Part shown: positions 9,401 to 19,096 of the stretch, piece by piece | Position numbering within the stretch: the stretch's first letter is position 1 | Layout: every line of letters starts with the position of its first letter | Source of the DNA: Silene noctiflora | Taxonomy: Eukaryota > Streptophyta > Magnoliopsida > Caryophyllales > Caryophyllaceae | Direction: 5' to 3' | Assembly (NCBI GenBank): GCA_009801015.1 | Contig: VHZZ01000344.1 | Span: 144,621-168,532, forward strand | Length of the DNA: 23,912 nt | The notes under the pieces: generated by a model | What the model was told of the DNA's origin: nothing | Seen by the model: only the letters and a program-made list of their open reading frames with translations | Database searches by the model: none | Program-made: the position numbers and the translations under genes

Positions 9401-12400
9401 TAGAAATCATTTCATTGTTCCAAGTATTTAATAGAATGTGAAGTGGGGATGCACTATGATTTGGTGTCAATGGTATTTAGCATACAACTGCGACTCTTTT
9501 GATCTTATTTCTGTTGGAGCAATGTATAAAAAAGACACGTGGTTCTTAAGAAGGATATGGGCACCTTTTAGTTTTACAGGAATTAATGGTTGTTTGGTCG
9601 TGTGCTTGTATTGTTGGATACTATAGTGATAGACTACTGAATGTCTAAATATAATATGGGTGGCATGAATGGGTCTTACTTTATGTTCTCTGACTTTGAA
9701 ATATAAACTGTTTTTTTCCTATCTAGTTGTCTTGTAGACTTGTGATTTGCTTCTATTGTTTTCTCCTAATGGCTTTTATTCTAGGTATCCCTTTGTTGTG
9801 AGTTGTGATGGCGTGATAAATGAAGTGTTTTAGTAATACATTAATAATATTTCAATTCTTCTTGAAAAGGCTTGCTACTCTTCCACTTTTGGAGCATGAT
9901 GGAATAAAGCAAAATGGCTCACTAGATCTTATATTGTGAAGTTAAATTGGTTAGTGCAATTCTTATCGCAGATGGTAATAATGGATCAACATAAAAGAGT
10001 CTCTATGTGCTATAGTTGCGTAGTTTCAGCTCCCGTTAGCTCACCATAAGGTGATCCTTTGAGACATTTTGCTGTACTCCATTTTCTCGAATGGAACATT
10101 GGTGTACTTTTGTAATGAAATTAACAAGCGAGATTTATCGTCTTGCAAGAGTCTAAATTACAACAACTGAGGTTTCTATGCAAGTCTTTGTTTATTCTAA
10201 CGAGAGCTTATCCAGTGGACATTACATAAGCTAACTAACTTGTCTTCCCTTATTTCCACTGGCATTTTAATTATTAAAAAGGTTTTAAAACCTAAGCATT
10301 GGTTGTAACCTTCTTTGACTTGTGCAAGTTTTTCTTTGGCCTAAGCTAGTGTATACATGAAAGATTGTAGACAAGTGATTAGACAATATCTGCCCAGAGG
10401 TGGTAGGAGTCATTTCAGGTCCTTCACTCTCGTTTCCTCTTTATGTTTGTTTGGTGTATAATCTTATTAATTTTCTTGATTTTGTCTTTTATAACATAAT
10501 ATCTTTATGATGTTTAGGTGTTGGTCTTTGCCAGAGAATGATATTGTGCTACTCTTTGTAGCGTAAGAGTTCATAGGGTGTTTAAGTTTGATTTCCTTTT
10601 CTAAATGTTAGCAAGTGACCTTTTAATTTCTTAAATAATTAATTAACAGTTTTTGTTGATGCTTCCACAGATTCTAACTGCACATCAAAATGAAGTATGG
10701 TTTGTGCAATTCTCTAATGGCGGTAATTATTTGGCTTCATCATCAAGCGACTGTACTGCTATCATATGGAAGGTATCATCACTCATTATAAAAAAAAAAA
10801 AAAAAAAAATCTTTATGCTTCCAGATCACATCATTAATTTGCGTTTTTCGGCTTCTCTTTCCATGCATAGATTTGAGACTTTCCAAATGACTCCTGAGAC
10901 CAATTAGCAGATGATGGGGGCATGCCTCTTCTAACTTTAAATGGGAGGAAGATGCAATGCAGCCTCACCTGATTATCTGTGTTTATGCAAATCTTTTCTT
11001 TTCTACTTGTAAGAAATTTCCTCTTTTGCTCGTTCTTACATTTGTTGACATCTAGTTGAGGAATTTTTTTGTGCAGGTAGTTCCCAATGGGGAATTTACA
11101 GTGAAACACACATTAGAGAGCCACCAAAACCCGGTATCTTTTGTATCATGGAGCCCGGACGACACTATGTTGCTAACATGTGGAAATGTAGAAGTTGTTA
11201 AACTGTGGGACGTAGAAACGGGCACATGCAAGCGCACATTTGGCGATCACGGATTTATTGTTAGCTCATGTGCATGGTTCCCGGATTCAAAAAGGCTTGT
11301 GTGTGGTAGCTCCGAACAAGAAAAGGGCATCTACATGTGGGACCATGACGGAAATGAATTGAGGGTTTGGCGCGGAACTAGGATGCCCAAGGTGCTTGAT
11401 CTTGCAGTTACATCAGATGGCAACAATCTCATCAGTGTTTTTTCGGATAAGGATATTCGGATATTGAACGTTGTAACGAATTCCGAGAATGTTATATCGG
11501 AGGAGCATCCAATCACTTCACTGTCCGTTTCAGCAGACGGAAAGTTCTTCATAGTTAATCTTAATAGCCAAGAAATCCACTTGTGGGATGTCGCCGGAAA
11601 ATGGAAGAAGCCGTTGAAGTATACAGGGCACATGCAGAACAAGTATGTGATTAGGTCTTGCTTTGGCGGTTTTAACTCTGCATTCATTGCCAGTGGTAGT
11701 GAGAATTCAGAGGTATTGCTTTCCATTCTTGGCCTTTCTATAAGTGATTACTTTCTCTCACAGCTACCAAACTACCATCTCTCTCATAACTTTTTTTTGT
11801 CTCCTACCTACAAGCAAATATATCTTAAATTTTCCCCACTCGTGTGGAGTCCACCCATCCAAATTTAGTGTTTCAGATTTACTGGTGAAAATGAGAAATT
11901 ATTATAATTAGGAAATCCGTCCTGTGTTGCTTATGGGCCAATTGACTTTAACCGAGAAGTTGTTGATTTTAGAAAGCAAAAAATAATTGGATGTTGATCT
12001 GCCATAGTGCCACTGGTGAGATCTCACATTGGATGCCTGCTTGCGCATGTCTTGTTAACTTGTTTTATGTTACTTCAGTACTTTACCTTGGTTGTGTACG
12101 GCGTATCATCAGCACTTTTAGTCCAAAAATATGATCTGTCTCCTTTTCACAAAATAGTTCAGTCAGATACACGATAGCATGTTTGGGGTTTGGTCAGTCA
12201 ATCCTTGAAATCGAGTCACTCAAGAACGGAATTCTATACCTCGAATTAGGTCCAACAAAGTGCTGTATATATGAACCTGGTAGTATTTTACAAACTCTTA
12301 ACCCGTTCCCCAAACCAAATAAAACACCTAACCATGCAAAACAGGTGTGACACTTTGTTGTGCACCATTTTTTGTCTGGGTTACATAGGTCTTGTACAGA

Positions 12401-12601
12401 CTGGAAGGCTTCATGAAAATGTTCTGCTGGCAGGTATACATATGGAATCGCCAGAAGTCGGAACCAATTGAGGTTTTATCTGGGCATTCGATGACAGTCA
12501 ACTGTGTTAGTTGGAATCCAGGAAATCCACAAATGTTGGCTTCAGCAAGTGACGATCACACCGTGCGTATATGGGGCCCTGCTAAATCAATAAGCAAATA
12601 A
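6449..12601 (+). CDS. WDR26: WDR26 homologue (LisH-CTLH-WD40 protein of the CTLH/GID complex)
   Basis: Four exons, all joined in phase 0 at GT-AG introns: 6449-7168, 10671-10772, 11077-11712 and 12434-12601, giving 541 aa. Seen: LisH at about 41-73 ([20 protein letters not shown]), CTLH at about 77-140, then WD40 repeats from 241 to the end ([26 protein letters not shown]). The order and the joins match plant WDR26 proteins such as Arabidopsis At5g08560. In the family WDR26 is a subunit of the CTLH/GID E3 ubiquitin ligase, LisH/CTLH driving assembly and the propeller binding substrates or partners. The N-terminus before LisH is short and basic. The start is the first ATG of the frame, but Met22 or Met24 could serve given the overlapping uORF. 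The stop TAA is embedded in AATAAA. The exons are inferred from homology and phase, not from transcripts. Confidence 0.92.
7872..8151. mobile_element. Stowaway-like (Tc1/mariner) MITE in WDR26 intron 1
   Basis: The left end TTCCCTCCGTTTCGTTTTAT and the inverted right end (CTCTATCTGTTTCGTTTTAT when read on the other strand) share a perfect 12-bp core, GTTTCGTTTTAT at 7880-7891 and ATAAAACGAAAC at 8132-8143. CTCCCTCCGT-type ends are the signature of plant Stowaway elements. The right flank carries the expected TA (8152-8153) and the left has TG, one change away. The 280 bp between are AT-rich and non-coding. The element is non-autonomous and moderately diverged. Confidence 0.75.
8707..8780. repeat. 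Short tandem repeat followed by a perfect 10-bp hairpin
   Basis: GAAATACCAAAT occurs twice in tandem (8707-8718 and 8721-8732). About 20 bases on, TTATCACCAG (8751-8760) and CTGGTGATAA (8771-8780) form a perfect 10-bp stem with a 10-base loop. All of it is inside WDR26 intron 1. No function is recognised; it could be the core of a decayed foldback element. Confidence 0.6.
9165..9189. repeat. Poly(T) run of 25 bases
   Basis: Homopolymer tract within WDR26 intron 1. The exact length may be affected by sequencing. No flanking target duplication typical of a retroposed tail was noticed. Confidence 0.8.
10773..11076 (+). other. Intron 2 of WDR26
   Basis: 304 bp with donor AAG/GTATCA and acceptor TGTGCAG/GTAG. 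It contains a run of 20 A bases at 10790-10809 just after the donor. No other feature was seen. Confidence 0.85.
11713..12433 (+). other. Intron 3 of WDR26
   Basis: 721 bp with donor GAG/GTATTG and acceptor CTGGCAG/GTATAC. It is AT-rich with no recognised repeat or coding exon. The flanking peptides (SGSENSE and VYIWNRQ) join into a standard WD40 strand, which confirms the intron. Confidence 0.85.
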
Positions 12602-13745
12602 AGTCTGGGTAAATCTTTTCTTTTCGACTTAAATATGATAAGCATGCCTTGTATATATAGCACTTAAATTGCTATTTTTTGTCGTCTCCACTTCCTTGCA
12701 TGGGAACCCAATTTCTATTAATTCATGTACTTAGGCCTCACTCCAAATTTTGTCTAGTCTTTCCTATGCTGTATATATCGCACAGACTATATACGTAGCA
12801 GTATTTGGGAAGGTAAATGGGATTCAGGGATTCAGAAACTAGTCTGGACGACTTGTTTTAATTTTTGGCTTGCATTGATTACGACTTGTGACTCTTTCTT
12901 TATCATGTGAATTATCAAGGTGGGAAGTTTCGAATTTTCTGTTGTACTGGCTTTTCTCTCCGCTGTTTTTTTCCTGCTTTCTCCGATACTGGTTTTATAC
13001 TTGATTAAAGCTGAAAGTCACGGCGTTTCATAGCATCAGGAAGTAGACACTCGTCTGAAAGGATGGATCACCAAGCTCCACTTGCTAAAGCAAACACAAA
13101 CCCAAAGTCTGTGGCGTTAGCTTGTACTTTTTTTGGCTCAAGAATGACCAAGTGTATGAAGATTTTCTGAGCGTAAAGGGAGCTATAAAGACAGTTTTGG
13201 TATCGTCACATTTGACAGGTTTTAAAACAAGGTTACAGCTAACAAGTACCATTTTATGGATTTACCATTCAGCTATGTAAATATCAAACGTCGACAGAGC
13301 AGAGTCTAGACAGAGCCACGGTTCTAAGCCGGAGCTTAGTTTAGGTAATCAATGTCGACTACTTTGAAACAAATGAAATAATGGCGGAACCTTTCAACCG
13401 AGTACTAGAGCAGGAGAATCAGCCCACTGGTTTATCAAAATCATGCCAACCAAGCAATTCACACAAAATGCATCTGTAATCACAATCACTATATGTCGTC
13501 GATAAAGTTGATGAACTTACCTTGTTGGCCTTACTTTCTCTTTCCTTTTAATCACCCCAAATCCTAACATCAAACTAAAAGCAAACACAAAATCAAAAAC
13601 CGCTTTAACTTTTCGTCAACAACACGAATTTCAGCTCAAACATCAAGATCTGTAATCAACAACTGCAGATCAACGGTTTTAATATTTTATAGATTTACAA
13701 TTAGATTTAGATTAGAGTACGAATCAAATTCAAATCACGCACAAA

Positions 13746-13905
13746 CCTAGGTTAGTCGTGATTGTTTCACATCCGAAACTAGGCTCAGACGTGTGCCATC
13801 GCGTGGAACAATCATGTCCATACCTGGGTTCAGATGTGGATGTTCTACGTCCGAGCCTAGGCCGAGATGTGAAGCTCCCACCGAGCCTAGGTTTAGACGT
13901 AAGCT
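13746..13905. repeat. Degenerate minisatellite, five copies of a CCTAGG-TCAGACGTG core
   Basis: Five related units start near 13746, 13778, 13823, 13856 and 13886, with spacings of 32, 45, 33 and 30 bases. Each carries a core such as CCTAGGTTAGTCGTG, CTAGGCTCAGACGTG, CCTGGGTTCAGATGTG, CCTAGGCCGAGATGTG and CCTAGGTTTAGACGT. It is more GC-rich than its flanks. It lies about 320-480 bases upstream of the AAE19-like start codon. An open frame runs through it and shows the same repeat as peptide (PKLGSDV, PYLGSDV, PSLGRDV, PSLGLDV), but nothing else supports a protein. Confidence 0.65.
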
Positions 13906-13985
13906 TCATGTTGCACCAAAAATCTATAATTTTAATCTTAAATTATTCTACACCAAATCTCTCTTCTGAGTGGTCATTAAGTACG

Positions 13986-14096
13986 TGTTTGGCCTAGATT
14001 TTTAAAGTGTTTTGAATGAAAAGGCACAGATTGGCCAAACAATTATTTTTCAGCTTGAAAAAACAAAAATTCATTTTCAATAAATTAGGCCAAACA
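13986..14096. mobile_element. Small foldback MITE-like element upstream of AAE19-like
   Basis: TGTTTGGCCTA (13986-13996) and its perfect inverse TAGGCCAAACA (14086-14096) bound 111 bp. The AT-rich interior carries another GGCCAAAC near 14033. The ends resemble those of short hAT or Tourist-like MITEs. The flanks do not show a clear target duplication, so the family is open. The right edge is about 130 bases from the first ATG of the next gene, so it sits in the core promoter region. Confidence 0.5.
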
Positions 14097-14227
14097 TATT
14101 CTAAAACACGCGAGGTTCAACTTAAATCGTAAATTTTTGAGACCATCCCATATAACAATTCGGGTAGAACCGAATAAATCCCTTCTTGTGCTCGGCACTT
14201 GGGCAGAATCACAAGACGTTTGTTAGA

Positions 14228-17200
14228 ATGACAAAGCAACCCTCAAGATGTTGTTGCATATCCCATGAATTTCAGCATGCTGCATCTATTAATCCCACCA
14301 AAATAGCCATAATTAACTGCACACCAAAGCTTGAAAAAACTCTTGATGATGATGATGATGATGATAAATCCAACATCACTAACAGTAAAGATAACTTCTA
14401 TATTTTCTCTCAAATATTATCAGCTGTTGATTTTTTTACTTTTAAGCTTTGTAATATCTTCAATGGTGGTGATGATCCTTCTTTAATCAAACCCACTTCA
14501 GGTAATCATTTTACCAACAACAAAAATGGTGTTTTTGCGACTAAGTTAATTGGAGTTTATATGCTGCCTTCTGTAGAATATGTTATTTCCGTTTTATCTA
14601 TATTAAGATTTGGTGCTGCATTTCTTCCCCTTGATCCTTTTTGGCCTAAACATCGGATTTTGAGTGTTGTTTCGTCTTCTAATGTTGATTTAATTGTTGC
14701 CCATTTGATTAATAAATCACATTGGCTGGTGGGTTGTTGCAACTTTCCTGTTTTATGCATTGATAGTATTGATGAAATTTTTGATAAGAAATGTGGGCAT
14801 TTGGATTTACTTTGGCCTTGCGAAAATACCGATTCCCGGAAGTTTAACTATTTAATGTACACATCAGGGTCAATGGGTAAACCTAAAGGTGTATGTGGGA
14901 GAGAAGAAGGGGTTTTAAATCGGTTTTTGTGGATGCAAGAACTGTATCCATTGAACAAAAATGATGATGTTTTGTTATTCAAGACGTCGATAAGCTTTAT
15001 TGACCATCTTCAAGAATTTCTAGCTCCTATGATGGCAGGGTGTACTTTGGTTATTCCTCAATTTGATGAGTTAAAGAAAAATATGTTCGGACTCATTGAT
15101 GTCATAAGTGAGTACTCTATCACTAGGCTGACTGCAGTACCATCTTTGATTAAGGTGATTCTTCCTTCTTTAGAGGAGCAGTATTCTGAGGGCATTGAGT
15201 CTTCTTTGAAAATGTTGGTGTTGAGTGGTGAAGTGTTTCCTATCTCATTGTGGAGCATGCTTTCTAGAATATTGCCTCACACTTCTATCTTGAATATTTA
15301 TGGAAGCACTGAGGTTGCCGGAGATTGTACTTACTTTGACTGCAAACGCTTACCATCAGTACTTGAATTGGGGACTCTGAGCAGTGTTCCCATTGGTAAG
15401 CCTATCTTTAATTGTGAGGTTGAGATTGTCTATGATAATGAGAAGCAGGAGGAGGGAGAGCTATGTGTTGCTGGTGTTTGTGTTTCTAGTGGCTATTATT
15501 CTGAGGGTGATATCATGCCGTTAGATTACATCCAACTAAACCAAGATACAGATTCGAGTGATGGTCGTTTACGTCGTGAACTGTACTATAGAACAGGTGA
15601 TTTTGCAAGACGACTCCAAGGTGGTGATTTGTATTTTATTGGAAGAAAAGACCGGACCATAAAGGTCAGTGGCCAACGTATTGCTCTTGAGGAGGTTGAG
15701 GACACATTAAGGGGACATCCAAAAATTGCTGATGTAGCTGTAGTTTTCTTGGATAATCAAGAAGAACACGCCTTTCTTGGAGCTGCTCTAGTATTGAAAG
15801 ACTCCAGCCAATCATCTGAAGTTTTGAGATCAGTTAAAATTTGGATGATAGAAAGATTTCCATCAGCAATGATTCCCAGAGAAATTTTATGTGTCGAGGC
15901 AATTCCTATGTCTTCTTCTGGGAAGGTTGACTATACATTACTGTCCAGCTCTTTTTTCCGGGTTTATAATCCTAAAGAGTGTCAGACTGAATGCAGCAAA
16001 ACCCTAGAATATATAAAAGAAACCTTTTGTAAAGCACTAGGGGTTGCTGAAGTTGGCGATGATGATGATTTCTTCGCATTCGGTGGTGATTCAATCCTAG
16101 CGGCTCATGTTGCTCATAGATTAGGAGTTGACATGAGATTGTTATATATGTTCCCGAGTCCTTCACGGCTTCAAAAGGCTGTTACTCAGAAAGGAGGGAC
16201 AATTGAGGCCAGCTATCAAATAATGTGGGAAAAATTGCCCAAAGCTCGAAAGGAGGATTTGCTGCAACCTTCTGAATGTAGTACTTTAGATCTTGGTAGG
16301 TCAAGAAAATACAGTCAAACAGTCTTGGCTCACAGTGGTGAGCATGGTAGTTCTAAGCACCTTAAGGTGGATACGGGTAGATACTCAAAAACGAAGGCTG
16401 TAAAATCGATTAGTTTCTCTCATTGGGAATCCTTCTCAGAGTTATCTGAATGTTCATACAGCCGTTGCAATAAAGTGATGCACAAAACAAACATTGAGTC
16501 AGACAATTTGTTTGAGACCCTCAAAGTCAAACTTCCAAGAGACATAGAAGGTACCTTGAGGGAAATATGGAGAGTTCCTATGGACTCGTGTGTTGATGCA
16601 TCACCCTTAGTTGTTTTCAAGAAAAAAGAACTACTAGTATTCATAGGATCTCATTCACATAAGTTTGTTTGTGTTGACGCTAGAAACGGCCTTGTACGAT
16701 GGGAAATGAAACTAGAGGGCCGAATTGAGAGTTCAGCTGTGGTCGATGGGGACTTTTCTCAGGTCATCTTTGGATGCTACCAAGGAAAGTTGTATTTTAT
16801 CGATCTTTTGAAGGGTATTATAAACTGGACTTTCCAAACAGGTGGTGAAGTGAAGTCACAGGCTACGGTAGATAAATGCAGGCACCTTATATGGTGTGGC
16901 TCGCACGATCATAACCTATATGGTCTTGACTATAGGAACCATTGCTGCGTTTACGAGTTTCCTTGTGGTGGAAGTATATTTGGCTCCCCTGCAATCGATG
17001 AGACACGCGAAATACTTTATGCAGGCACTACTAATGGACGTTTGATAGCTATATCGTTGAAGGGTTCACTTTTTTCTTTACTGTGGTTGCTAGAGGTTAA
17101 AGCTCCGATATTTGGCTCTCTTTCCATTAGTTCTAATGGCAATGTTATATGTTGCCTAGTCAGTGGAGATGTCATTTCTGTGAATATAGAAGGATCAATT

Positions 17201-17650
17201 ATCTGGAGGTCTAATACAGATGGTCCAATCTTTGCCGGGCCATGTGTATCGAAGGCAATTGGTTCTCAGGCACTTGTATGTTCAAGAAATGGGAATGTAT
17301 ACTTGTTTGATTCAGAAAATGGGTGTGTTTTATGGGAATATTATGTCGGAGATCCGATTACATCTTCAGGGTATGTAGATGACCATATCAAGCTAGTTTC
17401 TGATCCATTTTCTCCCTCACAAAGGTTTGCTTGCATCTGTTCTAGTTCTGGAAGGATTTTGGTTCTACTGATTAGTTGCATTACTATTGAAGGTGATAGA
17501 CCAAAGGAAGTGGTTAAGAAATTTGCAGAAATTGATCTTAAAGGAGACATATTCTCATCAGCAGTCATGGTTGCCGGGACGATATTTGTAGGTTGTCGGG
17601 ATGATTTTTTGCACTGTCTGGTGGTCGAGGCACTGGTAGAGAGTGACTGA
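14228..17650 (+). CDS. AAE19: AAE19/AASDH-like enzyme: adenylation, carrier and PQQ beta-propeller domains
   Basis: One uninterrupted frame of 1140 aa from the first ATG; the same frame stays open upstream to at least 14186, but with no ATG. Seen in order: an ANL adenylation domain with A3 YTSGSMGKPKGV (from Tyr211), A5 NIYGSTE (about 356-362), A7 YRTGD (454-458), A8 GRKDRTIKVSGQRI (472-485) and the A10 Lys566 in SSGKVDYTLL; a phosphopantetheine carrier domain with GGDSILAAH (Ser622); then, from about 774, PQQ-like propeller repeats (RNGLVRWEM, SSAVVDG, GCYQGKLYFID). This A-PCP-PQQ order is that of Arabidopsis acyl-activating enzyme 19 and animal AASDH, the latter reported to load beta-alanine on its own carrier. 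The plant substrate is not known to me. An Asp tract (GAT repeat, near 14345) interrupts the N-terminus. All catalytic motifs look intact. The lack of introns is unusual for this family as I recall it. Confidence 0.93.
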   Translation: MTKQPSRCCCISHEFQHAASINPTKIAIINCTPKLEKTLDDDDDDDKSNITNSKDNFYIFSQILSAVDFFTFKLCNIFNGGDDPSLIKPTSGNHFTNNKNGVFATKLIGVYMLPSVEYVISVLSILRFGAAFLPLDPFWPKHRILSVVSSSNVDLIVAHLINKSHWLVGCCNFPVLCIDSIDEIFDKKCGHLDLLWPCENTDSRKFNYLMYTSGSMGKPKGVCGREEGVLNRFLWMQELYPLNKNDDVLLFKTSISFIDHLQEFLAPMMAGCTLVIPQFDELKKNMFGLIDVISEYSITRLTAVPSLIKVILPSLEEQYSEGIESSLKMLVLSGEVFPISLWSMLSRILPHTSILNIYGSTEVAGDCTYFDCKRLPSVLELGTLSSVPIGKPIFNCEVEIVYDNEKQEEGELCVAGVCVSSGYYSEGDIMPLDYIQLNQDTDSSDGRLRRELYYRTGDFARRLQGGDLYFIGRKDRTIKVSGQRIALEEVEDTLRGHPKIADVAVVFLDNQEEHAFLGAALVLKDSSQSSEVLRSVKIWMIERFPSAMIPREILCVEAIPMSSSGKVDYTLLSSSFFRVYNPKECQTECSKTLEYIKETFCKALGVAEVGDDDDFFAFGGDSILAAHVAHRLGVDMRLLYMFPSPSRLQKAVTQKGGTIEASYQIMWEKLPKARKEDLLQPSECSTLDLGRSRKYSQTVLAHSGEHGSSKHLKVDTGRYSKTKAVKSISFSHWESFSELSECSYSRCNKVMHKTNIESDNLFETLKVKLPRDIEGTLREIWRVPMDSCVDASPLVVFKKKELLVFIGSHSHKFVCVDARNGLVRWEMKLEGRIESSAVVDGDFSQVIFGCYQGKLYFIDLLKGIINWTFQTGGEVKSQATVDKCRHLIWCGSHDHNLYGLDYRNHCCVYEFPCGGSIFGSPAIDETREILYAGTTNGRLIAISLKGSLFSLLWLLEVKAPIFGSLSISSNGNVICCLVSGDVISVNIEGSIIWRSNTDGPIFAGPCVSKAIGSQALVCSRNGNVYLFDSENGCVLWEYYVGDPITSSGYVDDHIKLVSDPFSPSQRFACICSSSGRILVLLISCITIEGDRPKEVVKKFAEIDLKGDIFSSAVMVAGTIFVGCRDDFLHCLVVEALVESD

Positions 17651-19096
17651 CCCAATGTGGATTTATGCTGATACAATATTCAGTCGAATTGTTGAGAATA
17701 TATAGATTTCTTGTGTTTGTGACACATTCCAGATCAAATTCCAGGTAACTATCATCTCCAAAACCCTTATTTTAATTTCATTACTTTATGTTCGCGATTA
17801 ATTCAATTTCGTCATTCAAGTTTTCCCCAAATTTTATTCATTAATACTTGTATCATACAGGCAAGATGTATCACCAATGTGAAAGCCGACACAGATCACA
17901 CCCGTTTCATTGACGATATATACTCTCAGTCTCAGAAGAAAATGAGGTATCTAAATAGTTTTCAGTTATGCAGTCTGAATTTTATTTGATTTCGTGTGTT
18001 ATATGTCGAGATTTATTAGTCGATTCTAGGGGAAAATGGAGTTATGAATTTGTGAAGGTTTTGATTAGGTGCTTTTGATTTGGCTTTGCTAATCACAGAA
18101 CTGAGTTCATTTGTGAAGGGTTTTGATTGTGCAAATTGAATTTGATCTAATTTAGTGTAATATTTATCAATATATTTTTAGATCAATTTTTTTTTTGTGG
18201 ATATGGGGAAAATGGATTAACGAATTTTTGAGGGTTTTGATTATGTGCATTTGATTCGACTTGCTGATGGTGTAACTGAGCTGATACATGAAGGGTTTAA
18301 GTATGATCATTTTCTGTGTGCTTATTAGTGGTGTGGGAGAAAGTATGATGTTATCTGTTTCAAGGATAATTCGATTTAAGTTTTACCGCCACAACCACCT
18401 CAAAATCAGATTGAGCATCTAGCGCTTATTTTGATTGCATCTCCATTGTTATTTTGAATGATAATCTCTGTCTCCGGCTATCCCAAAGGAGCTAACTCGA
18501 CAACGACATTAAGTTTTGAGATTGGCGTATCGACCCATTCCCGGAGATGAAGTATAAAAACGAATCGTACCGAAAGTGATATTCGAGGTCTCCATCTTTA
18601 GTATATTCATGCAGCAAGCTAGAAAGAGCTGGTGCCAATTCATGTGCAGCCTGGAATTGCGATTTTTAATTGACTTCTCCCCCTATAAGTCTGCAACTAA
18701 CCCCAAAGTCATTCTTAATTACACCGTAGTTTTTATATTATAGTCTTTCTCATTCATGCCGATCATTTTTCTATTTGCGAGTTTTTTGTGAGGAAGATTT
18801 CAAAATAAATGTAATTAAATGACTAGCACCAAGAAAGTATTATATTTTTGGAATAGATAACTTCTAATCTCTTACTAGTTGCTATTGACTTGAGTAAATT
18901 AATACAATTACAAATATACAATGGCTATATTTATATTAACAATTCCAAGTGGGAAATAATTCTTAATTTTCTGTTTATTACTCGTATTATTCTCATACTA
19001 TTATTAATCAATCTGGTAGTTGCTGACATTGTCAAGTTTGACGCAAGTATATAGCGACGCTACCAAAGTGAAATATTGTCTCAGAGTGCCGGAGCA
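17651..19096. other. Intergenic region: AAE19-like 3' UTR, possible UTR intron, promoter of the ankyrin gene
   Basis: No full gene is recognised. A splice-like pair, TTCCAG/GTAACT (17744/17745) and CATACAG/GCAAG (17860/17861), would remove a 116-base intron, leaving an 86-base exon 17861-17946 that ends at ATGAG/GTATCT. One frame of that exon is open (CITNVKADTDHTRFIDDIY), but I recognise no family, so it may be a spliced 3' UTR or an orphan exon. A diverged tandem duplication follows at 18029-18313. From 18700 the DNA is AT-rich. TATA-like stretches at about 18923 and 19048 are candidates for the ankyrin gene promoter. Confidence 0.45.
18029..18313. repeat. Diverged direct duplication, about 105 bp with 176-bp period
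   Basis: Copy 1 starts at 18029 and copy 2 at 18205, both with GGGGAAAATGGA. They share in the same order AATTT, GGTTTTGATTA, GTGC(A/T)TTTGATT, CTTGCT or TTTGCT, ACTGAG, and GAAGGGTTT. Identity is moderate by eye, so the event is old. It is non-coding. It may reflect duplication of an intron or UTR piece. Confidence 0.55.

Larger units (their letters stand above)
7169..10670 (+). other. Intron 1 of WDR26 (3.5 kb)
   Basis: The donor is CAG/GTGTGT at 7168/7169 and the acceptor TTCCACAG/ATT at 10670/10671. The peptide reads straight across it (QIPTETVQ joined to [10 protein letters not shown]), so no coding exon is missing. It holds a Stowaway-like MITE at 7872-8151, a short tandem repeat and a hairpin at 8707-8780 and a 25-base T run at 9165-9189. 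Open frames near 8948-9142 and 9438-9626 lack family features and seem to be chance. Its length is well above the other introns of this gene. Confidence 0.85.
12602..14227. other. Intergenic region between WDR26 and AAE19-like, including the promoter of the latter
   Basis: No coding gene is recognised in these 1.6 kb. The first several hundred bases should hold the WDR26 3' UTR. From about 13540 down to 13500, on the minus strand, a donor-like AAG/GTAAGTT (junction at 13521/13520) hints at an antisense or divergent transcript, unproven. A five-copy minisatellite (13746-13905) and a small foldback element (13986-14096) follow. A TATA-like CATATAACA near 14150 sits about 75 bases before the first ATG at 14228, suitable for a short leader. 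Confidence 0.5.

Noticed and set aside
11331-11726. 131-codon minus-strand frame
   Set aside because: It is antisense to WDR26 exon 3, whose WD40 coding is clear; no independent features.
13758-13997. Frame with repeated LGSDV peptide
   Set aside because: The repeat comes from the DNA minisatellite. There is no promoter, conserved domain or downstream coding to support a protein.
14186-14227. 14-codon N-terminal extension of the AAE19-like frame
   Set aside because: The upstream start is a TTG; the first ATG is at 14228, and homologues align from shortly after it.
17341-17676. 111-codon minus-strand frame
   Set aside because: It is antisense to the propeller end of the AAE19-like gene and resembles no protein.
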